Shown: positions 8,568-16,969 of the stretch, one piece after another | Layout of the letters: the number at the start of each line of letters is the position of its first letter | Position numbering within the stretch: position 1 is the stretch's first letter | DNA from: Acinetobacter genomosp. 15BJ | GTDB taxonomy: Bacteria > Pseudomonadota > Gammaproteobacteria > Pseudomonadales > Moraxellaceae | DNA length: 64,000 nucleotides | Direction of reading: 5' to 3' | NCBI RefSeq assembly: GCF_000400715.1 | Contig: NZ_KE007347.1 | Location: 1,282,189 to 1,346,188, forward strand | Translations under genes and position numbers: made by a program | Notes under the pieces: generated by a model | Told to the model about the DNA's origin: nothing | Seen by the model: only the letters and a program-made list of their open reading frames with translations | Databases searched by the model: none

Positions 8568-9992
8568 TTAAGGAGTAATTGAAAACTCAATACGACGATT
8601 TTTAAAACGCCCTTCCTCAGTTGTATTATCTGCAACAGGGTTATCTGCACCATGTCCCACCGCTGTGAGTTGAGCCGCATCCACGCCTTGACTAACTAAA
8701 TAACCGACCACAGCCTGTGCACGTTTTTGTGACAGTGCTTTATTGCTATTGGCATTACCTGTTGAGTCGGTATAACCTGCAACGGTCAGTTTTGCATCTT
8801 TACTATTTTTCATTAAGCCAGCGGCTTTATCCAAGATCGCTTTGTTTTCATCTGGAATCTGATTGGATCCCGTTGAGAAATTAATAATCTGTAGATTAAG
8901 TGCTTTAATCACGGCGTTAATATCAACCTGATTGGCATCAATGCTTGCCAATGCATCCTGCGCTGCATTTAGACTATTGCTTACAGAATCTGCCGCACTG
9001 ACAGGTGCTTCGACAACCACCTCGGTATTCGGCACTAGTGCTTTGATCTTGCCCAGTAACTCATTGAGTTTAGCTGTATCTGCACCTTTTAAGGTGATCT
9101 TATCACCAACCCATTCCAAGGAAACATTTGGAACCCCTTTAAGCAATCCCAAGACACCTGCAAGTCCTGCTTGATCGGCAAACGAGCCTGCATGTGTTGC
9201 AGCCGTACCTGCTGTATCTACCGTACAGTCCTGATTAGAAGAAAAAACTTCTTTGATTTTGGCCTGAATACTGGCCAGGAACCCTTGATCACCAACCATG
9301 ACCTGACACTGTGCAACATTGCCACTAGCATCGGTGGTTAATGCCAAACTCGCTGGCGCAATCATCGTACCGACTTGTGATGCAGGTGAATCTTCATTAT
9401 TTACAGGCACTTCCATTTGTTTATGTTGACATGACTTCCACAACCATGCGACCAGAAGTGCCAAAATAATCAGCGCTAAAATCGGTAGCCAAGCACGTGA
9501 TTTACTTCCTGTCGTCGCAGTCGCACTGGCGAAGCTGGTTGTTGAAGCCGTAGCACTCGAAACGAGTCCTAAAGGCGCAAGCAAACCTACCGCCCATGCA
9601 GGTAAAAGTGAACGAATTGAATCGGCATGCTGTTTTAAATAATTAACAATACTTTGAGTGTCATTACCCGCTTCACTGGTTAAAGCAGCAAGGCTGACTG
9701 GAAGCGCTTGGTTTAATGTTTGCTCTGCTTCAGCTGTGGGAAGCTGACCACTTGCGAGATTGGATAATAATGCATTTTTAACTTGATCATTATGACCAAA
9801 TAAATCGAATAATGAAGGTGAAATCGACTCTTTTAGTTTCTGAATTAATTCAGGTTTTGCAGCTAAAATTGAAAGGAAAATCGGGTAAAACTTAGATAAC
9901 AGCGCGCTTTTTTCGTTCGCTAATCCGTCTTGACCACTCACAAGCACAGAGGTCACTTTCTGTTTTAACAGTTCTATTGGGTTTATTGACAT
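8568..9992 (-). CDS. OmpA-family peptidoglycan-associated protein with inner-membrane anchor
   Basis: The product is a 474-residue protein. Residues 1-140 are a helical cytoplasmic-looking domain shared with the neighbouring paralogue. One transmembrane helix (WLPILALIILALLVAWLW) follows at about 175-192, then a BON-like segment (~290-330), and finally an OmpA domain (INFSTGSNQIP, then AGYTDSTGN and LSQKRAQAVVGYL, ending GRFKNRRIEFSI). OmpA domains bind diaminopimelate in peptidoglycan, so this probably bridges inner membrane and wall. The ATG at 9992 is preceded by GGAGAG at a good distance; the ORF upstream of it is not needed. Its upstream region is a near copy of that of the next gene, suggesting tandem duplication. 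Confidence 0.85.
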   Translation of the reverse strand: MSINPIELLKQKVTSVLVSGQDGLANEKSALLSKFYPIFLSILAAKPELIQKLKESISPSLFDLFGHNDQVKNALLSNLASGQLPTAEAEQTLNQALPVSLAALTSEAGNDTQSIVNYLKQHADSIRSLLPAWAVGLLAPLGLVSSATASTTSFASATATTGSKSRAWLPILALIILALLVAWLWKSCQHKQMEVPVNNEDSPASQVGTMIAPASLALTTDASGNVAQCQVMVGDQGFLASIQAKIKEVFSSNQDCTVDTAGTAATHAGSFADQAGLAGVLGLLKGVPNVSLEWVGDKITLKGADTAKLNELLGKIKALVPNTEVVVEAPVSAADSVSNSLNAAQDALASIDANQVDINAVIKALNLQIINFSTGSNQIPDENKAILDKAAGLMKNSKDAKLTVAGYTDSTGNANSNKALSQKRAQAVVGYLVSQGVDAAQLTAVGHGADNPVADNTTEEGRFKNRRIEFSITP

Positions 9993-10115
9993 TGTTATTC
10001 TCTCCAACACATTAAATTTATAATATTCAGATCGCTTAAGAAAAATACGAAGTACAAGCAAACTGAAGCTTTTTCATTCTAATCATTTGTGTGTTTTTTA
10101 TTCGTTTTTATATCA

Positions 10116-10160
10116 TTTAAATACAATACTTACATCACACTTTACAAAACAGAGTAAAAG
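10116..10160. repeat. Promoter-region repeat, copy 1 (upstream of the OmpA-domain gene)
   Basis: About 45 bases starting TTTAAATACAATACTTACAT align without gaps, with about 7 mismatches, to 10933-10977. Both copies lie upstream of paralogous genes read leftward, so they probably carry a shared promoter or operator. Confidence 0.7.
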
Positions 10161-10172
10161 CCAAATGGCTTT
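10157..10172 (-). terminator. Weak hairpin downstream of the short paralogue
   Basis: AAAGCC / GGCTTT with loop AAAT, followed on the minus strand by TTTTAC. It is about 70 bases past the stop at 10240 and overlaps repeat copy 1. The stem is short, so termination is uncertain. Confidence 0.35.
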
Positions 10173-10239
10173 AGATGATTATTCAGTTGAGTTGAAAATT
10201 GTGTGATAAAGAATAATTTCATCTTCATAATAAGGCATT

Positions 10240-10812
10240 TTACTTGCTTAATTGATATAGAAACAGCAAGGAAAAACTCGCAAAAATAAGGGTCAGAAAC
10301 GGAAATAACCGATAAGGCTTCTTTTCAGGCGCTATCTCAACCGGCTCGGTAATTTCTTCTAATGACACTGCTACGATTGGAACCTCATCTAACAGTGCAA
10401 GCACCTCTTCCGACCAATTAGGCAATAATCCATGAATAGACTCTTGATATTCGCGAAGGTAATGAATAATGCTGATTGCATCATTCCCGATTTCATTTGA
10501 AAGTACTGCTAGACTCTTAGGGATCGCTCGATTTAATGTGATTTCTACCTCTGCGACAGAAACTTTACCTGCTGCCAACCTCAACAGTAATGCATTTTTT
10601 ACTTTTTCATTTTCTTCCATCAGGTCAAAAACTGAAGGTGTCAGTTTCTCTTTTAACTGATCAACGAGTTCTGGTTTCTGTAAAAAACGATGCAAAAAAA
10701 TAGGATAAAATCTTGATAAAACATCATTTTTTTCATTTACCAGACAAGTTTGATCATTGACAATAATAGAGGATACTTTTTGCTTAAGTAACTCCATTGG
10801 GTGAATAGCCAT
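10240..10812 (-). CDS. Short paralogue of the OmpA-domain protein (N-terminal domain plus membrane helix only)
   Basis: The product has 190 residues. It starts MAIHPMELLKQKVSSIIV, clearly related to MSINPIELLKQKVTSVLV of the next gene, and the similarity runs through the helical domain (NALLLRLAAGKVSVAEVEITLNRAIPKSLA). It ends with one hydrophobic helix near the C-terminus (LFPFLTLIFASFSLLFLY) and stops there, so the BON and OmpA parts are absent. I chose the ATG at 10812, with GGAG upstream; the longer TTG start would overlap that site. It may act as a partner or a decoy of the full-length protein. The function is unknown. Confidence 0.75.
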   Translation of the reverse strand: MAIHPMELLKQKVSSIIVNDQTCLVNEKNDVLSRFYPIFLHRFLQKPELVDQLKEKLTPSVFDLMEENEKVKNALLLRLAAGKVSVAEVEITLNRAIPKSLAVLSNEIGNDAISIIHYLREYQESIHGLLPNWSEEVLALLDEVPIVAVSLEEITEPVEIAPEKKPYRLFPFLTLIFASFSLLFLYQLSK

Positions 10813-10932
10813 ATGATTTAGCTCCAATTATTTAAATTGTTTATTTCTCATTTTTTATAATTTTATGTAAAGCACATCTCATTTATTTTCTTACTTTAAT
10901 CTAATTTTTTTATTTTTATCAGCTTTGTAAAA

Positions 10933-10977
10933 TTTAAATACAATATCTACATCACAGTTTACAAAGCAGAATAAGAC
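10933..10977. repeat. Promoter-region repeat, copy 2 (upstream of the short paralogue)
   Basis: It starts TTTAAATACAATATCTACAT and aligns gap-free with 10116-10160. Together with the paralogous genes it marks a tandem duplication that included the regulatory region. Confidence 0.7.
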
Positions 10978-10990
10978 TTGATCGTCTTAT
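10971..10990 (-). terminator. Possible terminator after pyrC'
   Basis: ATAAGAC / GTCTTAT with a 6-base loop lies 19 bases beyond the pyrC' stop. The T-run on the minus strand is poor (TCTGCTTTG), so it may only be an mRNA end-stabilising hairpin. Confidence 0.4.
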
Positions 10991-11008
10991 CCTGCCACTT
11001 CATATCAT

Positions 11009-12241
11009 TTATGCAAAGGTGGTCATCACCTTACCTGTCAGCTGTTGACCAAGTAACGGCGTATTTTTCCCTTGCGAAAGAATACTGTCTTTAGACACCG
11101 TCCACTCTAGTGTTGGATCTATCAAGACCCAACCTGCTTCTTGCAACCAACGATCAGTCATATTGGCCACTTGCGCTGGAATTGATGTCACTTTTTCAAC
11201 CCATTCCAGTGGTTCAAACACACCCTCTTGTATCAACTGTACACCTAAACCCACATAGGTATCAAAAGCGCTAATCCCTGGCTGTGTTTCAGCAAATGGA
11301 GCCATTTTCGCCGAGCTACTGAGCGGTTCATGATGAGTACAAATTGCATCAATTACCCCTTCTTTCACACCTTGGCGCAATAATGCTTTATCTTGCTCAG
11401 ATCGTAACGGTGGGCGTACATGTGCAAGTGAGTTAAAACCATCGGTCAGCTGCTCAGTCAGATGTAACTGATGCATCGCAACATCGGCAGTGACAGGTAA
11501 ACCTTTGGTTTTTGCTGCGCGGATCAAATCAACCGAAGCACCACAAGACAGCAGACCAAAGTGCGCTTTCACGCCTGTTGCTTCAATCATGATCAAGTAT
11601 TTGGCAATCGCAACGGTTTCAGCAATCGCAGGAATCATGGGTAAACCTTGACGAGAAGCAATAAAGCCTTCGTGTGCACAGCCATCTTTAGCAATCTGAG
11701 GCTCTTCTGCATAGAACACGACCGTCAAGCCCAAACCTGCTGCATATTCTAAAGTACGAATCACCACATCATCATTTTCAAAGCTGGCATTGGCATTTGA
11801 AACCGCAGTACATCCACCCTTCTTCAATCCCGCCATATTGGCAGGTTGTTTGCCATTCAGACCTTGGGTCTGTGCACCAATAATTTGTAGATAAATGCCG
11901 CCATCCAATTGTGCTTTTTCAATCAAGCCATGAATCAAAGCACCATTATCTTGAACAATTGGTTTTGAATCCGGTGGTGTCATCACATGCAAAATACCAT
12001 TAGCACGCGCCGATTTACCTTCAGACTTTAAGGTTCCATGCTGTTGTTGCCCTGGTTCACGTAAACGTGCACACAGATCAACCATGGTTGGCATTAACCA
12101 TTTGCCTTGACCATCAATCGTTTCATCGACTTGATCTACTACATCAACTAACTTGCCGTTTTCGATATAAACCGTTTTTACTTGATCAGTTTTTTGAATT
12201 GGGTCGAGCACACGGACATTTTCAATTTTTACTATACTCAT
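11009..12241 (-). CDS. pyrC': Dihydroorotase-like protein PyrC' (probably non-catalytic ATCase partner)
   Basis: The product is a 410-residue amidohydrolase-fold protein of the type I dihydroorotase family (MVDLCARLREPGQQQ, PGISAFDT, final LLGQQLTGKV). The metal-binding HxH that normally precedes LREPG is replaced by Cys-Ala-Arg, and the usual TDHAPH segment reads THHEPL. This is the pattern of the inactive PyrC'/PyrX proteins, which in Pseudomonas assemble with PyrB into a dodecamer and are needed for ATCase activity. The gene lies 12 bases after pyrB on the same strand, supporting this role in the second step of pyrimidine synthesis. A separate active dihydroorotase should exist elsewhere in the genome. 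Confidence 0.85.
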   Translation of the reverse strand: MSIVKIENVRVLDPIQKTDQVKTVYIENGKLVDVVDQVDETIDGQGKWLMPTMVDLCARLREPGQQQHGTLKSEGKSARANGILHVMTPPDSKPIVQDNGALIHGLIEKAQLDGGIYLQIIGAQTQGLNGKQPANMAGLKKGGCTAVSNANASFENDDVVIRTLEYAAGLGLTVVFYAEEPQIAKDGCAHEGFIASRQGLPMIPAIAETVAIAKYLIMIEATGVKAHFGLLSCGASVDLIRAAKTKGLPVTADVAMHQLHLTEQLTDGFNSLAHVRPPLRSEQDKALLRQGVKEGVIDAICTHHEPLSSSAKMAPFAETQPGISAFDTYVGLGVQLIQEGVFEPLEWVEKVTSIPAQVANMTDRWLQEAGWVLIDPTLEWTVSKDSILSQGKNTPLLGQQLTGKVMTTFA

Positions 12242-12253
12242 GTGATCTATCCT

Positions 12254-13270
12254 TTACAGCGCAATCGCTTCAATTAAACCTTGTTCTTGTAACTGCCCTT
12301 GCATCGCAAGTGCCAACACTGCCATACGAACTGCAATCCCATTGGTAACCTGCTTCAAAATGACAGATTGATCACCATCGGCAACGCTTGAATCAATTTC
12401 AACTCCACGGTTCATTGGCCCCGGATGCATCACGATGCAATCAGGCTTAGCCAATGCCAAACGCTCTTTGTTTAAGCCGTACATTTTATAGAATTCAGCT
12501 TGTGAAGATAATGCAGGTGAATCAATACGTTCATTTTGAATACGTAAGGCAATAATCACATCGCAGTCTTTCACGCCTTCATCCATTTTGTTAAACAGAC
12601 GTACATGTTCGCCATATTCATCAAAGGCCACTGGCAATAAGGTATTTGGCGCAATCACACGAATGTCTTTACAGCCCAATGTTTGCAACGCTGCTACATT
12701 TGAGCGTGCGACGCGTGAATGCTTGATATCACCAATAATCGCAACCGTTAATTCTTCAAAAGGCTTTTGGGTCTCGCGACGAATCGTCAACATATCCAGC
12801 ATCGCTTGGGTCGGATGCGCATGTCGACCATCACCTGCATTGATAATTGCAACCTTAGGGCAAACATCTTTGGCAATAAAGTGTGCTGCACCTGAGGATG
12901 AATGACGTACCACAAAAATATCCGCAGCCATCGCTTCCAAATTCCAAAGCGTATCACGTAAAGTTTCACCTTTAGAGGTACTTGAACGTGCAATATCAAT
13001 ATTTAAGACATTGGCAGACAAACGCTTTGCTGCAGCTTCGAAAGTAGTACGGGTACGAGTGGAGTTTTCAAAGAAAAGATTCATCACCGTCAGTCCTTCA
13101 AGCAACGGACGATTGATCAAGTTATTATTTTCATCTAAAAAGCTTTGCGCTGTATCTAGAATCTTGGTTAAGGTTTCTTTAGAAAGACCTTCAATTGTTA
13201 AAAAGTGCTTGAGATTTCCTTGTTGATTGAGCTGGATCTGACTCAAAGTATGCAATGCCGCCAAGTGCAT
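12254..13270 (-). CDS. pyrB: Aspartate carbamoyltransferase catalytic subunit
   Basis: The product is a 338-residue PyrB that joins carbamoyl phosphate and aspartate. The carbamoyl-phosphate motif [12 protein letters not shown] is at about residues 68-79, [12 protein letters not shown] follows, HPTQAMLDM lies near 157, and the aspartate-site region [11 protein letters not shown] is near 282. It carries an N-terminal extension of ~20 residues before the first helix, as in the Pseudomonas-type class A enzymes that pair with PyrC'. The ATG at 13270 is the only start matching this. It forms an operon with pyrC'. Confidence 0.95.
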   Translation of the reverse strand: MHLAALHTLSQIQLNQQGNLKHFLTIEGLSKETLTKILDTAQSFLDENNNLINRPLLEGLTVMNLFFENSTRTRTTFEAAAKRLSANVLNIDIARSSTSKGETLRDTLWNLEAMAADIFVVRHSSSGAAHFIAKDVCPKVAIINAGDGRHAHPTQAMLDMLTIRRETQKPFEELTVAIIGDIKHSRVARSNVAALQTLGCKDIRVIAPNTLLPVAFDEYGEHVRLFNKMDEGVKDCDVIIALRIQNERIDSPALSSQAEFYKMYGLNKERLALAKPDCIVMHPGPMNRGVEIDSSVADGDQSVILKQVTNGIAVRMAVLALAMQGQLQEQGLIEAIAL

Positions 13271-13448
13271 AAGAGATTCCTAACACGTTAAGTTAACGCA
13301 TTATACAGACTTTAGATTTCATTCGCAGTTGAACTTTTCAGCACTTAAGTAAAAATCTTTTAGATCTTTTCCATGATCTTATTTTTATTCAATATGAGAA
13401 CATAGATTCTGAATATTGATCCATATACAAATACTCCAAAATAAAGAT

Positions 13449-13477
13449 AAGGATGTAAGCATCATCACTACATCCTT
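13449..13477 (-). terminator. Hairpin terminator after the 123-residue hypothetical gene
   Basis: AAGGATGTA / TACATCCTT with an 11-base loop lies 31 bases past the stop at 13508. The minus strand then reads ATCTTTATTTT. The plus strand is also T-rich after it. Confidence 0.65.
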
Positions 13478-13507
13478 TTAATATTCTATTTTTTAATGAC
13501 TTATAAT

Positions 13508-13879
13508 TTACCTTAATGCACCAATATAGTGATGATGGACCTGCGCTTGATAAATTTCTTCATCAGTAACTTCCATGGAATAAGTTTCCAAAACCTCAAC
13601 TGGTTGTTTCTCAGTCGCAGTTTTTGTCTCCATAACCAATGGATTTGGCTCAGGATATAAATCAATCAATGGGCTTAAACGATGTACAAAACGTTCCAAC
13701 TCTGGGTCCTGAGTTGTTAAGGCGATATCCAGTACATGCTTGGCATAATCTTTATTGTTAACGAGATACATTACATCGATCACACGACCACAGACACGTC
13801 TTAAACGGACATACATTTGAGTCGCAATCGTAAAAGCTTCGGCATTGACCAACACTTCGTTATTCATGCTTTCTTTCAT
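13508..13879 (-). CDS. Conserved hypothetical protein (123 residues)
   Basis: I do not recognise a known domain. The protein is soluble, with a helical N-terminal half (EAFTIATQMYVRLRRVCGRVIDVMYL) containing one Cys and a run of basic residues, and an acidic, Pro/Thr-rich tail that ends HHHYIGALR. The ATG at 13879 has GAGG five bases upstream, and a good hairpin follows the stop, so the gene looks genuine and monocistronic. I believe similar small proteins occur in other Acinetobacter but cannot confirm it here. Confidence 0.6.
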   Translation of the reverse strand: MKESMNNEVLVNAEAFTIATQMYVRLRRVCGRVIDVMYLVNNKDYAKHVLDIALTTQDPELERFVHRLSPLIDLYPEPNPLVMETKTATEKQPVEVLETYSMEVTDEEIYQAQVHHHYIGALR

Positions 13880-14164
13880 AACATCCTCACAGCCATCAAA
13901 TTAAAATTCTTAAATTTCATCAGCTTTAAGTCAAATAGTTCACTGATGTGCTGCAAACTTAGATGCAAAAGATGTACCAACTATTAAAATAGAAAATAAA
14001 AATGCACCGCATCACATTTTTTGAATCTCGCAAATACAGAACAAATTCTTCAAAAAATATCGATTAATGCAGAATAAAGCTGACAATCACACAAATATGC
14101 ACCGACAGAGCAAACAAAAATCAGTTAAAATAGCCGATTGCTAAAAATGTTTTTGGAAATTTGA

Positions 14165-16369
14165 ATGAATGCTAAACAACGTCTAACAGACTATTGGGTG
14201 ACCTGTGCGGACGGGCTTGAAACCTTATTACAACAAGAGCTTGAAGATTTAGGCATTCAAAATATCCAACGTTTTGCTGGGCGTTTAGTGTTTAAAGGCA
14301 CACTTGAAAATGCATATCGCGTTTGTATGTGGTCACGCCTTGCCTCTCGCGTGCTTTTACCCATTCATACCCACGAACTTGAACATACCCATGACGCACG
14401 TGATGTAGCTGAAGAACTCTATGAAGGCGCGATTAGCTTTGACTGGTCTTTGATTTTTGCCCCACAAAGCACATTTGCTGTTCGTTTGCATGTAGAACGA
14501 GAAATTAAGGTCAATACACAGTTCGCGACCCTACGCGTTAAAGATGGTGTAGTGGATTCCTTTATGGAAGCCGTTGGCAAGCGTCCGAGCATTGATATTA
14601 AGCAGCCTGAAATCACGCTATACGCTCTAGCAGGTAAAACTGAACATACCTATTGCTTAGACTTATCTGGTGATTCTTTACATAAGCGCGGCTACCGACG
14701 CTATATGACCGATGCACCGATTAAAGAAAACTTGGCAGCAGCGATTCTGCAAAAAGCCCAATTATCAAAATACCAACCCGATATTATCCTTGACCCAATG
14801 TGTGGTTCAGGCACATTTATTATTGAATCTCTACTCATTTTAACAGACCGTGCACCTGGTTTAGTGCGTCGTTTTGGTTTTAATGGTTGGCATGGTCATG
14901 ACCATGAACTTTGGTTAGCATTGAAAGCCGAAGCTGCTGAACGTCATGAAAAGGCTTTAGAACAGCCGCTACCTAAATTCTATGCTTATGATGCTGATTG
15001 GGAGGCTGTAAAAGCAACGCGCCAAAACATCATTGCTGCTGGTTTTGAAAAATTACTCGATCAAATTCAAATTGAAGAACGTACCTTGGCCGATTGGGAT
15101 GACTTCCATGCCGAAGGTAAAAAAGCATTTATCGTAACAAATCCCCCCTATGGCGAACGTTTAGGTGATAAAGCCTCTAGTCGTTCATTTTATCTAGGTT
15201 TATCGGGGCTGCTACAAAAGAATTTCCCAAATCAATCTGTGGCTGTCATTGCGGCACAAATTGAACAAGCAGATGTACTTGCTATTAACGACCCTCAAAC
15301 ATTACGTTTAATGAATGGTAAATTACCAATTTATATTCGTTTTGGTACCGTCAAACCAGCAACAGTGACACAACCTTTCCTTGCCACTTGGCAACCACAA
15401 CAATTTGAAAAAATTGAGGGTGCCGAAGACTTTACCAATCGTTTGCAAAAAAATATGCAAACATTGAAAAAATGGGCTGTGAAAGAAAATGTATTCTGCT
15501 TACGTTTATATGATGCCGACTTACCTGACTTTAACGTCGCAGTCGACTTATATGGAGATCGTTTGCATGTTCAGGAATACGCACCACCTAAAACGATTGA
15601 TCCAGAAAAAGCAAAAAAACGTTTTAACCTTGCGCTTGCTGCCATCCGTGCTGTGACAGGTTTAGGTCGTGATGCAATCTTCATTAAAACACGTGCGAAA
15701 CAAGCAGGTGCAAACCAGTACACCAAACAAAGTACCGCCTCTAAACGTTTTATTGTTCAGGAAGGCAATGCGCGTATCTTGGTGAATTTGACCGATTATT
15801 TAGATACAGGATTATTCTTGGATCACCGCCAAATTCGTTTAAGAATTGCCAAAGAAGCACGTGGCAAGCATTTCTTAAATCTTTATAGCTACACCTCTAC
15901 AGCAAGCCTACATGCTGCTTTAGGTGGCGCAGCAAGTACGACCAGTGTCGATTTATCCAATACTTACTTAAATTGGTCGAAAGAAAACTTTGTACTCAAT
16001 GGTTTAACAGTCGATCATGCCGATGAACAGCACATGTTCTTTGCAAGTGATTGCTTTGAATGGTTAAAAGAAGGTCATGAGCAATATGACTTGATTTTCA
16101 TTGACCCACCAACCTTCTCTAACTCGAAAAAGTTCTATGGAACCTTTGATGTACAACGTGATCACGTTTCACTTCTTAAGCGCGCTATGAACCGCTTAAC
16201 CAGTGATGGAACCTTATACTTCTCAAATAACTATCGTGGATTTGAGTTAGATGAAGAAATTGAGGCGATGTATCAAATTGAAGAAATCACCTCTGAAACA
16301 ATTGGTCCAGATTTTAAACGGAATCAAAAAATTCATCGTGCTTGGAAAATTCAACACCCTGCTATTTAA
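14165..16369 (+). CDS. rlmL: Bifunctional 23S rRNA methyltransferase RlmKL (m2G2445 / m7G2069)
   Basis: The product has 734 residues and two fused methyltransferase modules, as in the gammaproteobacterial RlmL/RlmKL. The N-terminal THUMP region (residues ~1-160) is followed by a first Rossmann domain with DPMCGSGTFIIESL near 212 and the catalytic NPPYGERLGDK near 326. The C-terminal domain has ARGKHFLNLYSYT and the second active-site motif DPPTFSNSKKF near 650. It modifies domain V of 23S rRNA during ribosome assembly. It stands alone, with a 285-base upstream gap, and its 3' end overlaps the convergent gene at 16362 by 8 bases. Confidence 0.95.
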   Translation: MNAKQRLTDYWVTCADGLETLLQQELEDLGIQNIQRFAGRLVFKGTLENAYRVCMWSRLASRVLLPIHTHELEHTHDARDVAEELYEGAISFDWSLIFAPQSTFAVRLHVEREIKVNTQFATLRVKDGVVDSFMEAVGKRPSIDIKQPEITLYALAGKTEHTYCLDLSGDSLHKRGYRRYMTDAPIKENLAAAILQKAQLSKYQPDIILDPMCGSGTFIIESLLILTDRAPGLVRRFGFNGWHGHDHELWLALKAEAAERHEKALEQPLPKFYAYDADWEAVKATRQNIIAAGFEKLLDQIQIEERTLADWDDFHAEGKKAFIVTNPPYGERLGDKASSRSFYLGLSGLLQKNFPNQSVAVIAAQIEQADVLAINDPQTLRLMNGKLPIYIRFGTVKPATVTQPFLATWQPQQFEKIEGAEDFTNRLQKNMQTLKKWAVKENVFCLRLYDADLPDFNVAVDLYGDRLHVQEYAPPKTIDPEKAKKRFNLALAAIRAVTGLGRDAIFIKTRAKQAGANQYTKQSTASKRFIVQEGNARILVNLTDYLDTGLFLDHRQIRLRIAKEARGKHFLNLYSYTSTASLHAALGGAASTTSVDLSNTYLNWSKENFVLNGLTVDHADEQHMFFASDCFEWLKEGHEQYDLIFIDPPTFSNSKKFYGTFDVQRDHVSLLKRAMNRLTSDGTLYFSNNYRGFELDEEIEAMYQIEEITSETIGPDFKRNQKIHRAWKIQHPAI

Positions 16370-16802
16370 TCACTAGCTCGGCTTTCACGTCATCGTTATA
16401 AGTTACATGGACATTGCCTGATTCAAACTCATAAATCATGAGACGATCAGGCGGTTGTTCGTGTGGTTTGATGGTCGCAGCCCGCTTATCTCTATAATCA
16501 ACGGTCACTACTTTCTTTTGCTCTTCGTGAGGAGATAATACGCCTCCTAAGATGGTACTGACACGAATATCACCTAAGTATTTATCGCTAAGGATACGTT
16601 GTGAACGCCAACGTTCTTCTTCAGGCTTTAAAGCATCTTGCTGAGCTTTAATGATAATACTAGGCAGTGCATTATTCAGCATACCTGTTTGTAAGGCGAG
16701 TGATCCTTCATTCAATGGCTGCGCAGCATTCGCCATCGAAGTTAAGGCTGTTAACAACAAAATTACACAAGCATGTGTGCAATGATGTCTGTTGTTTTCC
16801 AT
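16362..16802 (-). CDS. Hypothetical secreted or periplasmic protein (146 residues)
   Basis: An N-terminal hydrophobic segment (ACVILLLTALTSMANA) ends in a good signal-peptidase site, so the protein is probably exported. The mature ~118 residues contain QQDALKPEEERWRSQRILSDKYLGDIRVST and end in a beta-rich stretch (RLMIYEFESGNVHVTYNDD). I do not recognise a family. It overlaps the end of rlmL on the other strand by 8 bases. The function is unknown. Confidence 0.65.
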   Translation of the reverse strand: MENNRHHCTHACVILLLTALTSMANAAQPLNEGSLALQTGMLNNALPSIIIKAQQDALKPEEERWRSQRILSDKYLGDIRVSTILGGVLSPHEEQKKVVTVDYRDKRAATIKPHEQPPDRLMIYEFESGNVHVTYNDDVKAELVIK

Positions 16803-16917
16803 TGCAATTCATCCTGAATTTTTTTCTTATTTGTTCCGAAGCTATCAAGTTTTTTATCAAGTCGCAATGTTATCGGTAATATTCCTGTAAAAATCTGACC
16901 AATAACACTGATACAAA

Positions 16918-16947
16918 AAAAGATGGTGACTTTCATCACCATCTTTT
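16918..16947 (-). terminator. Rho-independent terminator of clpB
   Basis: AAAGATGGTGA / TCACCATCTTT with loop CTTTCA lies 22 bases after the clpB stop. T-runs flank both sides, so it may work in both directions. Confidence 0.85.
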
Positions 16948-16969
16948 TAGCCAATCGTTAAAATTGTAC

